Part shown: positions 1-8,268 of the stretch, one piece after another | How the letters are laid out: every line of letters begins with the position of its first letter | Numbering within the stretch: the first letter of the stretch is position 1 | Origin: Bacteroidales bacterium | Lineage (GTDB): Bacteria > Bacteroidota > Bacteroidia > Bacteroidales > UBA932 | Assembly: GCA_017934185.1 (NCBI GenBank) | Contig: JAGBJY010000017.1 | Location: 1 to 64,000, forward strand | Length of the DNA stretch: 64,000 bases | Direction of reading: 5' to 3' | Made by a program: the position numbers and the translations under genes | Notes under the pieces: model-generated | The model's input: the letters and a program-made list of their open reading frames with translations, nothing else | What the model was told of the DNA's origin: nothing | Databases searched by the model: none

Positions 1-44
1 AATTCGAAAAATAAAACGCCCTTGTTTCTGACAAAATTAATGCC

Positions 45-52
45 GATATTTG
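45..52 (+). promoter_or_regulatory. Putative promoter of the NamZ-like gene
   Basis: GATATTTG is one mismatch from the Bacteroidota -7 box TAnnTTTG. A TTG lies about 20 bases upstream (22-24), matching the usual -33/-7 spacing. It ends 7 bases before the ATG at 60, so the leader would be very short. Confidence 0.4.
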
Positions 53-59
53 TGCTGGT

Positions 60-1253
60 ATGAAAACACTCAGATTCTGGATAGCCGCCGCCTTCCTTTG
101 CGGCTCTTTCGCGGCCTGCAGCGCATCGCAGGACGCCCCCGTAGTGCTGGGAGACCAGCAGTTTGATGCCTATCTTCCCCTTCTGGAAGGCAAGCGCGTG
201 GCCCTTTTCTCCAACCAGACCGGTCTGGCAGGGGAGGAGCACATCCTGGACTGCCTCCTTGCGCGCCAGGTGAACGTGACAGCCATTTTCTCCCCGGAAC
301 ACGGTTTCCGCGGAACGGCCGATGCCGGCGCCCTGGTGGCCAATGATGTAGACGCCAAAACCGGCGTTCCCATCCTGTCGCTGTACGGCTCGCACGGGGA
401 GAACCGGCCATCGGCCGAAGCCATGGCCTCGTTTGACGTGCTTGTGGCCGATATCCAGGACGTAGGGCTCCGTTTCTACACCTATTATATCACCCTGTGC
501 AACCTGGTGGATGCCTGCGGGGCTTACGGTAAGCCCATGGTGCTGCTGGACCGGCCCAATCCCAACGGGCACTATGTGGACGGCCCCATCCTGGACATGA
601 GCCTGAGGAGCGGCGTGGGGTCCCTGCCCATTCCCGTAGTGCACGGCCTTACCCTGGGCGAACTGGTAAAGATGGCACAGGGGGAGGGCTGGCTCAAAGA
701 AGGAAACAAGGCCGATGTTACCGTGATCCCCTGTAAGAACTACACCCACCATACGCAGTACAGCCTTCCGGTGGCGCCCAGTCCCAACCTCCCCAATATG
801 CAGTCCATTTACCTGTATCCGGCGCTGTGCCCCTTTGAAGGCACGGTGGTGAGCCTGGGACGCGGCACCCCCAAGCCTTTCCAGCAGTACGGACATCCCG
901 CCATGGGCAGCAAATACAGCTACAGTTTTACCCCGGAAAGTGTTCCCGGCGCCACCAATCCGCCGCTCAAGGACCAGCTCTGCTACGGCGTGGACCTGTC
1001 GGAAATGCCCTGGGAGGAAATCTGGGTCAAGGGTTTGGACCTCAGCTATGTAGTGGATGCCTATACCCTTCTCAAAGAGGCCGGGAAGGCCGATGGTTTC
1101 TTCCGCCGTTTCTTTGACCTGCTCATGGGCCAGACCTGGGTGCGGGAGATGATTCTCTCGGGGGCATCGGCCAGCGAAATCAAGGCCCGCTGGGCACCAG
1201 ACGTAGAAGCCTTCAAAGCCCAGCGGAAGCCTTATCTTCTTTATGCCGAATAA
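60..1253 (+). CDS. namZ: NamZ-like exo-beta-N-acetylmuramidase lipoprotein (DUF1343)
   Basis: 397 aa. The N-terminus is a lipoprotein signal with the candidate lipid-anchored Cys at residue 20. Family-typical blocks are SPEHGFRG (78-85), DIQDVGLRFY (131-140) and LDRPNPNG (163-170). Characterised NamZ enzymes release MurNAc from the non-reducing end of peptidoglycan fragments, so a periplasmic or surface cell-wall recycling role is inferred. An AnmK gene, also for amino-sugar recycling, lies 5 kb away. The last 13 bases overlap the convergent gene that ends at 1241. The length fits a single full domain. The family assignment is strong; substrate and topology are inferred. Confidence 0.88.
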   Translation: MKTLRFWIAAAFLCGSFAACSASQDAPVVLGDQQFDAYLPLLEGKRVALFSNQTGLAGEEHILDCLLARQVNVTAIFSPEHGFRGTADAGALVANDVDAKTGVPILSLYGSHGENRPSAEAMASFDVLVADIQDVGLRFYTYYITLCNLVDACGAYGKPMVLLDRPNPNGHYVDGPILDMSLRSGVGSLPIPVVHGLTLGELVKMAQGEGWLKEGNKADVTVIPCKNYTHHTQYSLPVAPSPNLPNMQSIYLYPALCPFEGTVVSLGRGTPKPFQQYGHPAMGSKYSYSFTPESVPGATNPPLKDQLCYGVDLSEMPWEEIWVKGLDLSYVVDAYTLLKEAGKADGFFRRFFDLLMGQTWVREMILSGASASEIKARWAPDVEAFKAQRKPYLLYAE

Positions 1254-2449
1254 TCCATAAAGGCCTTCAAGAGGGCCTTGTGGTGTCCGGGCAGGATAAT
1301 GTGGTGATTGCCGATGGGGTTGGTGAGGAAGTACCGGGCCTCTTCCGGCTGAATCTTCACCACTACCTGCGTGCGGCACAGATTGTCTTCGTATTGGTTG
1401 CGGAGCAGTTCCCCTTCGGCAATGAAACTGCGGCTCACATCGCCCGAAACCTTGAAAACGGTGACCGGACCTTCCGGGAATTCGCCGTGGATGCCCACGC
1501 CTATTCCGGACTCGAAGTGGGTGTCGTACTGAATGCTGCGGGGGATATTGAGCGGAATGGTGCAGTGGGCAAAGAGGAGTTCGCCGCTTTCCGTGTCTAT
1601 GCGGGAAGGATTGGCCTGGAAGCCCGTGCAGCCTGTCAGCGCCTGCGCAATCATCATGGACAGAAGGGCCGGAACGTCCCCCTCGCAGGAGGCGGGAAGG
1701 CCCAGGGCATTGAGCTGCGCCAGGGCAATGCAGCCGGTGTTGCCTACGCTGGTTAGAAGATCGAAGCAGCGGAGGGTAAGCGCCTGTAAATCATACTGCT
1801 GCTTAACTTCCTTCAGGGCCTCATAAATCTGAACGGCACCGGGATAAGAGGCCCGGATGTCGGTTTTCATGGGAAGGTTTTCCGGAGCTTCGGCGGCCGG
1901 CATCTGGCCGATGAGCGCCTGCAGCGCTTCCATGGGCACTTCCACAACATCGGCCCCCAGTTTTTCCTTGATGGCAGCGGGAGAGGCGGCGCTGGCGATG
2001 AGCCAGTCGGAGGGGTTTCCCACAACGCCGATGCGCTGTCCGCTGAGGGCTTGGCGGGCCGATGCCACTTTCTCCAGCAGGGCAATCCGGCGGGAGAGTG
2101 TTTCGCTCCGGCCATGGAGAATTTCTCCGGCGATCCCTCGCTGGCGGAGGTAGGAGAGGATTTCCATGGAGGCGGCCAGGGAATTGCTCTTGCCGGAAGT
2201 GAGGAGGTAGATGGGCCCCTGGTATTTCACGCGGATTTCCGGGAGCAGGCTTTTGAAAATGCCCTCGGCCCCGCCGGTGCGCACATAGATAAGGTTCAGG
2301 GCATGCTCCCCGAAGCTGGAGAAATCGGCCCCGCAGAAGGTATAGTTTCCGTCCGGGAAAATGCTGCTTAAGAAGGCATCGGAGAGTCCGGAAACGGCTT
2401 TTTCGTCGTGCAGGCTGGAAGTGATGGTGAAAATGGCTACAGCATTCAT
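1241..2449 (-). CDS. L-fucose/L-arabinose isomerase-like protein
   Basis: 402 aa, no signal peptide, so cytoplasmic. The C-terminus contains GNHHIILPGHHKALLKAFM, which resembles the C-terminal metal-site region of the L-fucose/L-arabinose isomerase superfamily (GNHH followed by PG-H). The N-terminal half looks like the Rossmann-type sugar-isomerase domain, with conserved-looking GVVGNPSDWLI near residue 143. Proteins of this kind interconvert aldoses and ketoses, but the exact substrate cannot be read from the sequence. A GH95 alpha-L-fucosidase-type enzyme lies 1.2 kb away on the same strand, which makes fucose or a related deoxysugar plausible. It is divergent from the TerB-like gene and convergent with namZ. 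Confidence 0.6.
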   Translation of the reverse strand: MNAVAIFTITSSLHDEKAVSGLSDAFLSSIFPDGNYTFCGADFSSFGEHALNLIYVRTGGAEGIFKSLLPEIRVKYQGPIYLLTSGKSNSLAASMEILSYLRQRGIAGEILHGRSETLSRRIALLEKVASARQALSGQRIGVVGNPSDWLIASAASPAAIKEKLGADVVEVPMEALQALIGQMPAAEAPENLPMKTDIRASYPGAVQIYEALKEVKQQYDLQALTLRCFDLLTSVGNTGCIALAQLNALGLPASCEGDVPALLSMMIAQALTGCTGFQANPSRIDTESGELLFAHCTIPLNIPRSIQYDTHFESGIGVGIHGEFPEGPVTVFKVSGDVSRSFIAEGELLRNQYEDNLCRTQVVVKIQPEEARYFLTNPIGNHHIILPGHHKALLKAFMDYSA

Positions 2450-2544
2450 AGTGTTTTCAATTAATTACGCAATTTACTCATTATTTTTTATTTTTTGACC
2501 AAAAATATGTATCTTGCAAGTCAATAACGCAAAACACATTAAAA

Positions 2545-2931
2545 ATGAACGCTTTTCAGAAACTTTTCATGAGCAAGGATAAGAAAGAACAGCTTGCTCA
2601 CATCACCAACCTCATCTCCATGGCCCGTCTGGACGGAGAAATCGCCGAGGTAGAAAAGAACTGCATCGTGAATCTGGCCGAAAGGCTGGGTCTCACGGAG
2701 GATGAATTCGAGCAGTGCCTCAAAGACAGCGCCGGTATTGTGGTTGAAATCCCGGAGAAAGAAGAGGATAAAGTCGTCTATCTTCGCAACCTCGCTTACC
2801 TCATGATGGCCGACGGCCAGGTGACGGAGGATGAGTACAATTTCCTGGCCTTCATGGTAGACAAGTTCGGCTATGAAGAAAGCGCCATCAAGATTCTGGT
2901 GGACGACATTCTCAAGCAGGCGCAGGAATAA
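2545..2931 (+). CDS. TerB-like small acidic helical protein
   Basis: 128 aa, cytoplasmic, acidic and probably all-helical. It has two similar halves, each containing a helix with an acidic turn: ISMARLDGEIAEVEKN around 24-39 and LMMADGQVTEDEYN around 90-103. This is the TerB/DjlA-N pattern, in which paired acidic residues may bind metal. TerB-family proteins occur in tellurite-resistance clusters and as standalone stress-related proteins. There is no ter cluster here, so a tellurite role is not supported. It stands alone between a divergent isomerase-like gene and a convergent operon. Confidence 0.7.
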   Translation: MNAFQKLFMSKDKKEQLAHITNLISMARLDGEIAEVEKNCIVNLAERLGLTEDEFEQCLKDSAGIVVEIPEKEEDKVVYLRNLAYLMMADGQVTEDEYNFLAFMVDKFGYEESAIKILVDDILKQAQE

Positions 2932-2937
2932 GCCTTT

Positions 2938-3618
2938 TTACCACCATACGGGGCGGTCATAGCTAAAAGCTTTCCGCTCCTCAGCCCAAGGGGCCGATAC
3001 AAATACTGTGTCGGCCCTGTCTATATACAGACGGCCGTCCAGATGGTCGCATTCGTGCTGGAAAATGATGGCGGTGTAGCCTTCCACGTGCTCCCGGATG
3101 CGCTCACTGCTGCCGGGACGAAGGTAGGAAACGTACACAGCGCTATGCCGGGGCACGATTCCGCGCTGGGGCGGAACGGAGAGGCAGCCTTCCGGGCCAC
3201 GCACCAGTTCCGGGGAAAGGGAGTCGATGCGCACGTTCAGGTAGCACTCGAAGGGCTCTCCCTCCTTGTCAAAACGCTGCACCCAGATTGCACGGCGGTT
3301 AATGCCCACCTGCGGTGCGGCAATGCCCACGCCGTCCTGCGAGGGATGCTGCACGGTAAAAAGCATCTTGTCCAGGAGGGTCCGGAGGTCCTTGGAAGAG
3401 AGCTCCCTGGGAGTAAAATCGGCACTGGGGGTGCGCAGGATGGCGCTGTCCAGCGGCAGCACCGTTACGTACATCAGGGAGTCGGAGCGCCGGATCATCT
3501 GTCTTTCCCGCGCCGTAAAAGCCGGGCGGTTTTCCAGCAGGACAACTCCTGTCAGAAGGAGCAGGGCGGCCAGGGCGGGGAGGAGCATGCGCCCGCTCAT
3601 TTTCAGGGCATCTTTCAT
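2938..3618 (-). CDS. Exported or membrane-anchored peptide deformylase-like protein
   Basis: 226 aa from the ATG at 3618, chosen because it overlaps the upstream stop as ATGA; a longer reading frame from 3657 exists. Residues 10-29 form a hydrophobic signal or anchor segment. All three deformylase motifs are present: GVGIAAPQ (96-103), EGCLSV (143-148) and QHECDHLDG (187-195), giving the usual Cys and two His metal ligands and the catalytic Glu. Normal deformylases act on nascent proteins in the cytosol, so an N-terminal export segment is odd. The enzyme might act on periplasmic formyl peptides or a different amide. It is the third gene of the coupled set anmK, GH95, deformylase. Confidence 0.8.
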   Translation of the reverse strand: MKDALKMSGRMLLPALAALLLLTGVVLLENRPAFTARERQMIRRSDSLMYVTVLPLDSAILRTPSADFTPRELSSKDLRTLLDKMLFTVQHPSQDGVGIAAPQVGINRRAIWVQRFDKEGEPFECYLNVRIDSLSPELVRGPEGCLSVPPQRGIVPRHSAVYVSYLRPGSSERIREHVEGYTAIIFQHECDHLDGRLYIDRADTVFVSAPWAEERKAFSYDRPVWW

Positions 3619-5924
3619 GGCTTTACACGCATTTTTTTCAGTTTTCCATCTTTCCATTGCAGGTCTACGCTTTCACCGGTACGCGTACGTACCCCTTTCA
3701 GGTAGCCTTCCTTCCAGGCCGATGGCAGCGCAGGAAGCGGTGAAATGCCTTCCGGAGTAGACTGCAGCAGCATTTCAAGGACGCCGGCGCAGCCGCCGAA
3801 GTTCCCGTCTATCTGGAAGGGGGCATGGGCATCCAGGAGGTTGGGATAGGTGCCGCCGCCTCTTTGGGCATCGGCCCCGTGATACTGGTCCGGGCTCACG
3901 TATCTTAGGAGGCGCCTGTACATGCGGTAGGCACTTTCGCCGTCGCCCAGGCGGGCATACAGGTTCACCCGCCAGCCGCAGCTCCAGCCGGTGGTCTCGA
4001 AGCCCTTGATTTCCAGGGTCTTGCGGGCCGCTTCCGCCAAGGCGGTTCCTGGCGCAGTCTGGTGCCCCGGATACACGCCGATCAGATGGGACTGGTGCCG
4101 GTGCCGGGGATCCCAGTCCTCCCAGTCGTGGTACCACTCCTGCAGGGCTCCGGAAGCGCCAATCTTGTAGGGATGCAGGCGGGGGAGAACCGTCTCTATT
4201 TCCTTCGCAAAAGCGCTGTCTTCCATCAGGAGGGCCGCCTCACGGGCATCCTGGAGGCATTCCCGGATGATGGCCAGATCGGCCGTGGTGCCATAGGCGG
4301 TGCGCCCTATATAGCCCTCCGGCGTGCGGAACAGGTTTTCCGGCGAAGTGGAAGGGGAGGTTACGAGCGTTCCGTCCTTTTCCACGAGGCTTCCCAGGCA
4401 GAACTGGGCAGCGCCTTTTAGGGTGGGGTAGTCCCGTTCCAGGGCTTCCCGGTCCCTGGTAAACAGCCAGTGCTCCCAGATGTGGGTGGAAAGCCACGCA
4501 CCGCCCATGTTCCAATTGGCCCAGGAGGGGTCACTGACGCCCAGGCCCACCGGGCAGGTCATGGCCCAGATGTCGCTGTTGTGGGCCAGGCACCAGCCTT
4601 CCTCTACGCCAAAATAATTCTTGGCCGATGCTTCTCCGGTGACGGAAAGGTTTTGAAGGAAGCTGAGCAGGGGCTCATGGAGCTCCGGGAGCGCGGCCGC
4701 CTCTGCGGCCCAGTAGTTCTCTTCCAGGTTGATATTGGTGGTGTAATTGCTGCTCCACGGCGGGTCCATGCTCTCGTTCCAAAGGCCCTGCAGGTTGGCC
4801 GGAACGCCCTGGGTGCGCGAAGAGGCGATGAGAAGGTAGCGCCCGTATTGGAAATACAGGGCTTCCAGCTCCGGATTGGCCTCACCCTGGGCATAGCGTT
4901 TCAGCTGCACGTCCGTAGGGAGGGCTTTAATGGAATCGGGCGTGGCACCAAGGCTGATTGCGACGCGGTTAAAAAGGTTTTGATAGTCTTTTAAGTGCCT
5001 TTTATTCAGAAGGTTCCAGGACTTTTCCGCTGCGTTGTCGGCTTGCCGGAGGGCGCTCTGGCGGTATTCTTTTCCTTCCTTTACAGGGTCTTTGTCAAAA
5101 CCGGCAAAACTGGTTTCATTGGAGAGCACTATGACGGCTTCCCTGGGGCCACTGATGCGGAGGGTGTCTCCATCGGCCATTGCTTCCTTGCACTGGAGAA
5201 CAGTCCTGAAATGGATGCCGCGCTGGGGGTCGTAGAGGAACTGTTTTTCGCTGGGGTAGTAGCCGGGATAGGCGTGCCAGGCAGCGTAACCGTCGCTGCA
5301 GAGGGTATGGCCGGAAGCGCTCAGGCTATGGGGCAGCGGGGTAGAAAGGCTTAAGCCAAGTTGGAGCGGGGCTTCGCTTTTTAGCCTTATCACCAGGGCC
5401 GAATCCGGGGCGGATACAAAATAGTGCGCCTCGAAAGCCTTTCCGTCCCTTTTGTAACGGACCAGGGCGCTGCCGGTGCCCAGGTCCAGTTCCCGGTAAT
5501 AGTCCGAGACCGCGCCTTCCGGAAAGCTCAACTCCAGGGTGCCCAGGGGCTGGTAAGTTTCGCTGAAATGCCCCTGGAGATGCATCTGAAGGGCATCGGC
5601 CTGGGCATAATCTTCGGCATCCAGGGCTTCGCGGACTTTCTGTACCCAGGAGGCCGATTCCCCCCAGGGCGTAAGCGTAGCTATGCTGCTGTAGTCGTAA
5701 TGCCCGGCGCCGCGCTCCGGCTCTCCGGTCCATAACGTGATGTCGTTAAGGGAGATACGCTCTTTGTCCGTGCGGCCGTACACCAGGGCGCCCAGGCGGC
5801 CGTTGCCAAGGGGGAGGGCCTCTTCAAAATAATCGGCCGGATGGTCATAATGGAGGCACAGCTCCTTCTCGGAAGCAGTGCAGGCTGTCAGTAGCAGCGC
5901 AAAGAGGAAGCACAGCTTTCTCAT
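3615..5924 (-). CDS. GH95-family glycoside hydrolase (alpha-L-fucosidase type), lipoprotein
   Basis: 769 aa. The signal peptide MRKLCFLFALLLTACTAS ends in a lipobox, so the enzyme is probably lipid-anchored in the periplasm or at the cell surface. The N-terminal beta domain begins LPLGNGRLGALVYG (38-51). The (alpha/alpha)6 barrel carries NINLEENYW near residue 395, matching the GH95 catalytic Asn-x-Asn region, plus GWSCGWRVNLYARLGDG and FQIDGNFGGCAGVLEMLLQ near the C-terminus. GH95 enzymes include 1,2-alpha-L-fucosidases and alpha-L-galactosidases. Both ends are coupled by ATGA overlaps to anmK upstream and the deformylase-like gene downstream. Confidence 0.88.
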   Translation of the reverse strand: MRKLCFLFALLLTACTASEKELCLHYDHPADYFEEALPLGNGRLGALVYGRTDKERISLNDITLWTGEPERGAGHYDYSSIATLTPWGESASWVQKVREALDAEDYAQADALQMHLQGHFSETYQPLGTLELSFPEGAVSDYYRELDLGTGSALVRYKRDGKAFEAHYFVSAPDSALVIRLKSEAPLQLGLSLSTPLPHSLSASGHTLCSDGYAAWHAYPGYYPSEKQFLYDPQRGIHFRTVLQCKEAMADGDTLRISGPREAVIVLSNETSFAGFDKDPVKEGKEYRQSALRQADNAAEKSWNLLNKRHLKDYQNLFNRVAISLGATPDSIKALPTDVQLKRYAQGEANPELEALYFQYGRYLLIASSRTQGVPANLQGLWNESMDPPWSSNYTTNINLEENYWAAEAAALPELHEPLLSFLQNLSVTGEASAKNYFGVEEGWCLAHNSDIWAMTCPVGLGVSDPSWANWNMGGAWLSTHIWEHWLFTRDREALERDYPTLKGAAQFCLGSLVEKDGTLVTSPSTSPENLFRTPEGYIGRTAYGTTADLAIIRECLQDAREAALLMEDSAFAKEIETVLPRLHPYKIGASGALQEWYHDWEDWDPRHRHQSHLIGVYPGHQTAPGTALAEAARKTLEIKGFETTGWSCGWRVNLYARLGDGESAYRMYRRLLRYVSPDQYHGADAQRGGGTYPNLLDAHAPFQIDGNFGGCAGVLEMLLQSTPEGISPLPALPSAWKEGYLKGVRTRTGESVDLQWKDGKLKKMRVKP

Positions 5925-6976
5925 ATCTTGAACAGCATGCCGCCAATGTTGTCCCGTTCGGCTCCGGTGACGGAGGAGAGGCAGGACGGCTCATCGGCCA
6001 TGTATAACACGCCCAGGAAGGCAAAAATGAGGGCTTCTTTGTATTCTATGATGGCCGGTTCCGGAATCACTACCTGGCAGTTGCTAAGGGCTTCCATCCT
6101 CTGAATCAGGAACTTATTGTAGGCTCCTCCGCCCGTTACCAGAAGGCTCTTGCCGGGGGCGGTTACCCTTGCCAGTTGATGGGCGCAGTGCTCGTAGTAG
6201 GTGCGAAGCGTGTCTTCCAGGGACAGTCCGGCGGCGTCCAGGAGCGGAAATACCTGCCTTTCCACCCATTCGCGTCCCAGGGACTTGGGCCAGGGTTTGG
6301 CGTAATAATCCAGGGCGTTGAGGCTGTTAAGCAGCTCTTCATGCACCTGCCCCCTGGCAGCAATTTCCCCGTCGCGGTCCATTTCCAGGCCAACGGTGCG
6401 GGTGAAGCGGTTGATCACGTAGTTCACCGGCGAAATGTCAAAGGCAATGCGCTTTTCCCCCTCCCGGAAAGAGATATTGGAGAAACCGCCGATGTTCAGG
6501 CAGTAATCGTACTGTCCAAACAGTAAATTGTCGCCGATGGGCACCAGCGGCGCGCCCTGGCCGCCCAGCATGATGTCCAGGCGGCGGAAGTCCGACACCG
6601 TGGGAATTTTGGTGACGGCGGCAATGGCGGCGCCATCCCCGATCTGGAACATGATTTTCTTGTCCGGCTCATGAAAAACGGTGCTTCCATGGGAGGCGAT
6701 GATGTCCGGTTTCACGCCGAACTCGGCCATGAAATCGTTCACCCTTTCGCCCAGAAAACGGCCGTAGGCGCTGTGGAAAGCCACAAATTCCAGGGCCGAC
6801 ATCTGCTGCACTTCCTGTCCCAGTTTGCGCCTGAGTTCCTGCGGATACTCATAGCCCCTGGCGCAATCAATTGCGTACTGCCATTTTCCGCTTTCTTTGG
6901 TAAAAGTGGCACAACAGACATCCAGTCCGTCCACTGAGGTGCCCGACATGAGGCCGATGCTGCGATAAGCTTTCAT
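5921..6976 (-). CDS. anmK: Anhydro-N-acetylmuramic acid kinase
   Basis: 351 aa from the ATG at 6976; an upstream in-frame TTG at 6985 is less likely. The ATP-grasping GLMSGTSVDGLD near the N-terminus, NIGGFSNIS near residue 185 and VTGGGAYN near residue 285 are diagnostic of AnmK. The enzyme phosphorylates and opens 1,6-anhydroMurNAc to MurNAc-6-phosphate in cytosolic peptidoglycan recycling. It is the first gene of a tightly coupled three-gene unit. Its stop overlaps the GH95 start (ATGA). No MurQ etherase is visible nearby. Confidence 0.93.
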   Translation of the reverse strand: MKAYRSIGLMSGTSVDGLDVCCATFTKESGKWQYAIDCARGYEYPQELRRKLGQEVQQMSALEFVAFHSAYGRFLGERVNDFMAEFGVKPDIIASHGSTVFHEPDKKIMFQIGDGAAIAAVTKIPTVSDFRRLDIMLGGQGAPLVPIGDNLLFGQYDYCLNIGGFSNISFREGEKRIAFDISPVNYVINRFTRTVGLEMDRDGEIAARGQVHEELLNSLNALDYYAKPWPKSLGREWVERQVFPLLDAAGLSLEDTLRTYYEHCAHQLARVTAPGKSLLVTGGGAYNKFLIQRMEALSNCQVVIPEPAIIEYKEALIFAFLGVLYMADEPSCLSSVTGAERDNIGGMLFKI

Positions 6977-7023
6977 TCCTTGCAAGTTTTTGCGAATTTA
7001 CGAATTCTTTTGGAAAAATGTTG

Positions 7024-7031
7024 TATCTTTG
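7024..7031 (+). promoter_or_regulatory. Promoter -7 box for tRNA-Arg
   Basis: TATCTTTG matches the Bacteroidota -7 consensus exactly. It ends 17 bases before the tRNA 5' end. No well-spaced -33 element is obvious. Confidence 0.6.
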
Positions 7032-7048
7032 CAGTCCTTACTCGCAGC

Positions 7049-7123
7049 GCCCCTGTAGTTTAAAGGATAGAATAACGGATTCCGGTTCCGTTGGTCCCGG
7101 TTCGATTCCGAGCGGGGGTACCA
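7049..7123 (+). tRNA. tRNA-Arg (anticodon CCG)
   Basis: A full cloverleaf can be drawn. The acceptor stem GCCCCTG (7049-7055) pairs with CGGGGGT (7113-7119). The anticodon stem is 7075-7079/7087-7091 with loop TTCCGGT, giving anticodon CCG at 7082-7084. The T loop is TTCGATT (7101-7107). The discriminator is A7120, followed by an encoded CCA to 7123. One T-stem position is a C-A mismatch. A terminator follows at once. Confidence 0.93.
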
Positions 7124-7157
7124 AAAAGGCCAGCTCATGCTTTGAGTTGGCCTTTTT
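7124..7157 (+). terminator. Bidirectional intrinsic terminator between tRNA-Arg and tmRNA
   Basis: A GGCCAACTCA-type stem (written on the plus strand as GGCCAGCTCA, loop, TTGAGTTGGCC) is bordered by an A-run on the left and a T-run on the right. It can terminate the plus-strand tRNA and also the minus-strand tmRNA whose 3' end is at 7161. Confidence 0.75.
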
Positions 7158-7160
7158 TAG

Positions 7161-7555
7161 TGGAGGTGAAGGGACTCGAACCCTTGTCCAAACGTCGCGC
7201 CAGGCGGCTTTATACATGCTTATACTTACTTTGTTTGTAGGGGAGAGCCAGCCGGAAGGCGGGCAAACTCTTCCTTAGCCTTTAAGTCTTAGCCGGCTTT
7301 AGAGGCGTCTGCCGGAGCAGCCTCAAATGGATGATACCCCTTGATCGGCCCTTATGAGGCGGAAGCGCCGAGGGATACTCGTCGGCCCCGCAGCCTTGGC
7401 GAGGCGGATTAAGTTAATTGACTTGGTCAATTAAGCAGCGAGTGCGTAGTTGTTGTTGGCAACTGATTTTTTGGAATCTGCGTTTTACGGGACAGGTTCC
7501 GAGGCCCGACATGCTTACCGTCCAACATCAGCGCTGTCAAAACCAAAACACCCCC
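7161..7555 (-). ncRNA. ssrA: Transfer-messenger RNA (tmRNA)
   Basis: About 395 nt. The 5' end GGGGGTG (7555-7549) pairs with CACCTCC (7168-7162) as a 7-bp acceptor stem with discriminator A7161. The 3' part carries the T-arm GTTCGAGTCCC. An internal reading frame at 7460-7434 encodes ANNNYALAA followed by TAA, the usual ssrA degradation tag ending. The tag stop lies in a 9-bp hairpin (7414-7434). It rescues stalled ribosomes together with SmpB. The resume codon is inferred as GCC; GTT one codon earlier is possible. Confidence 0.95.
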
Positions 7556-7569
7556 ATTGAACGTGGTTG

Positions 7570-7577
7570 CAAAGATA
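7570..7577 (-). promoter_or_regulatory. Promoter -7 box for tmRNA
   Basis: TATCTTTG on the minus strand, 14 bases upstream of the tmRNA 5' end at 7555. It lies between a dispersed palindromic repeat (7588-7612) and the RNA gene. Confidence 0.65.
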
Positions 7578-7587
7578 AGGAAAAAAA

Positions 7588-7612
7588 GATTCCCGGTCAA
7601 GCCGGGAATGAC
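7588..7612 (+). repeat. Dispersed palindromic repeat, copy A
   Basis: A 25-bp element with arms ATTCCCGG and CCGGGAAT around TCAAG, ending in ATGAC. It is intergenic: its last base is the first base of the NlpC-gene stop codon. Related copies lie at 53842-53899 and 63811-63835, with a degenerate one at 51077-51103. Confidence 0.75.
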
Positions 7613-8244
7613 TAATCGGGCAAAATGCGGCGGGCGCCCATGTAGCGCATGAGGAAGTAGCCGCTGCTGGAACTTTCTTCGGTGACGCCTTTGGAGACGG
7701 AGGCGTGAATGAAGGTGAAACTGCCTTTTTCCTCCTCGATGGATACAATGATGCCCACATGGCCGATGGTGCGGACGCTGCCCCGTTTCCCGAAAAACAC
7801 CAGGTCTCCTTTTTTCAAATCGGCGAAACTGCTTACTTCGCGCCCTTCCCGGAACTGTGCCTGGCTATAGGCCGTGAGCGCATAGCCGAAGTGTTTGAAA
7901 ACGTAACTGGTAAAGCCGGAGCAGTCAAATTGTTTGGGCCCGGTTGCCCCCAGTTTGTAAGGAGTCCCCGTAAAGGAACGTGCGTAGGCAATAACCTGGT
8001 CTTCAAGACTTTCCGCCTTTTTTGTAGGGGCTTCTGCGGGCTGGGTTTGTACCGGGGCGGTGCTTGTGTCCCGGCCTTTCTCAATGCGGTCCAGGGAGTC
8101 CAGGACAGCTTGGGCACGGGCCTGGGACCGGGCAATTTCGGCCGGGTCTTCCAGCGGCAACTGGACGGGCGCAGGCTTTTGCCTCACCGTTCCACAGGAC
8201 AGGACGGCCAGGAGAAGGATGCCGATGATGCTGGCTTTGCGCAT
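7612..8244 (-). CDS. NlpC/P60 (C40) cysteine peptidase lipoprotein
   Basis: 210 aa from the ATG at 8244, preferred over an upstream in-frame TTG because a TATCTTTG promoter box ends 4 bases before it. The N-terminus MRKASIIGILLLAVLSCG is a lipoprotein signal. The C-terminal NlpC/P60 domain carries the nucleophile in FDCSGFTSYVF, the His in TIGHVGIIV, and a later polar residue in FIHAS. Such enzymes cleave D-Glu-gamma-diaminopimelate links in peptidoglycan stem peptides. The low-complexity linker before the domain fits a surface-tethered hydrolase. It is probably transcribed alone, downstream of but separate from the fimbrial operon. Confidence 0.9.
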   Translation of the reverse strand: MRKASIIGILLLAVLSCGTVRQKPAPVQLPLEDPAEIARSQARAQAVLDSLDRIEKGRDTSTAPVQTQPAEAPTKKAESLEDQVIAYARSFTGTPYKLGATGPKQFDCSGFTSYVFKHFGYALTAYSQAQFREGREVSSFADLKKGDLVFFGKRGSVRTIGHVGIIVSIEEEKGSFTFIHASVSKGVTEESSSSGYFLMRYMGARRILPD

Positions 8245-8248
8245 GGCA

Positions 8249-8256
8249 CAAAGATA
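8249..8256 (-). promoter_or_regulatory. Promoter -7 box directly before the NlpC/P60 gene
   Basis: TATCTTTG ends 4 bases before the ATG at 8244. Transcription from it would start at or next to the start codon, giving a leaderless or nearly leaderless mRNA. Confidence 0.6.
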
Positions 8257-8268
8257 CAAAACATTATT

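Noticed and set aside
2545..2931. Tellurite-resistance locus
   Set aside because: Only a single TerB-like protein is present, with no other ter genes.
7018..7278. Small reading frame across tRNA-Arg and the tmRNA 3' end
   Set aside because: Fully explained by two structural RNAs.
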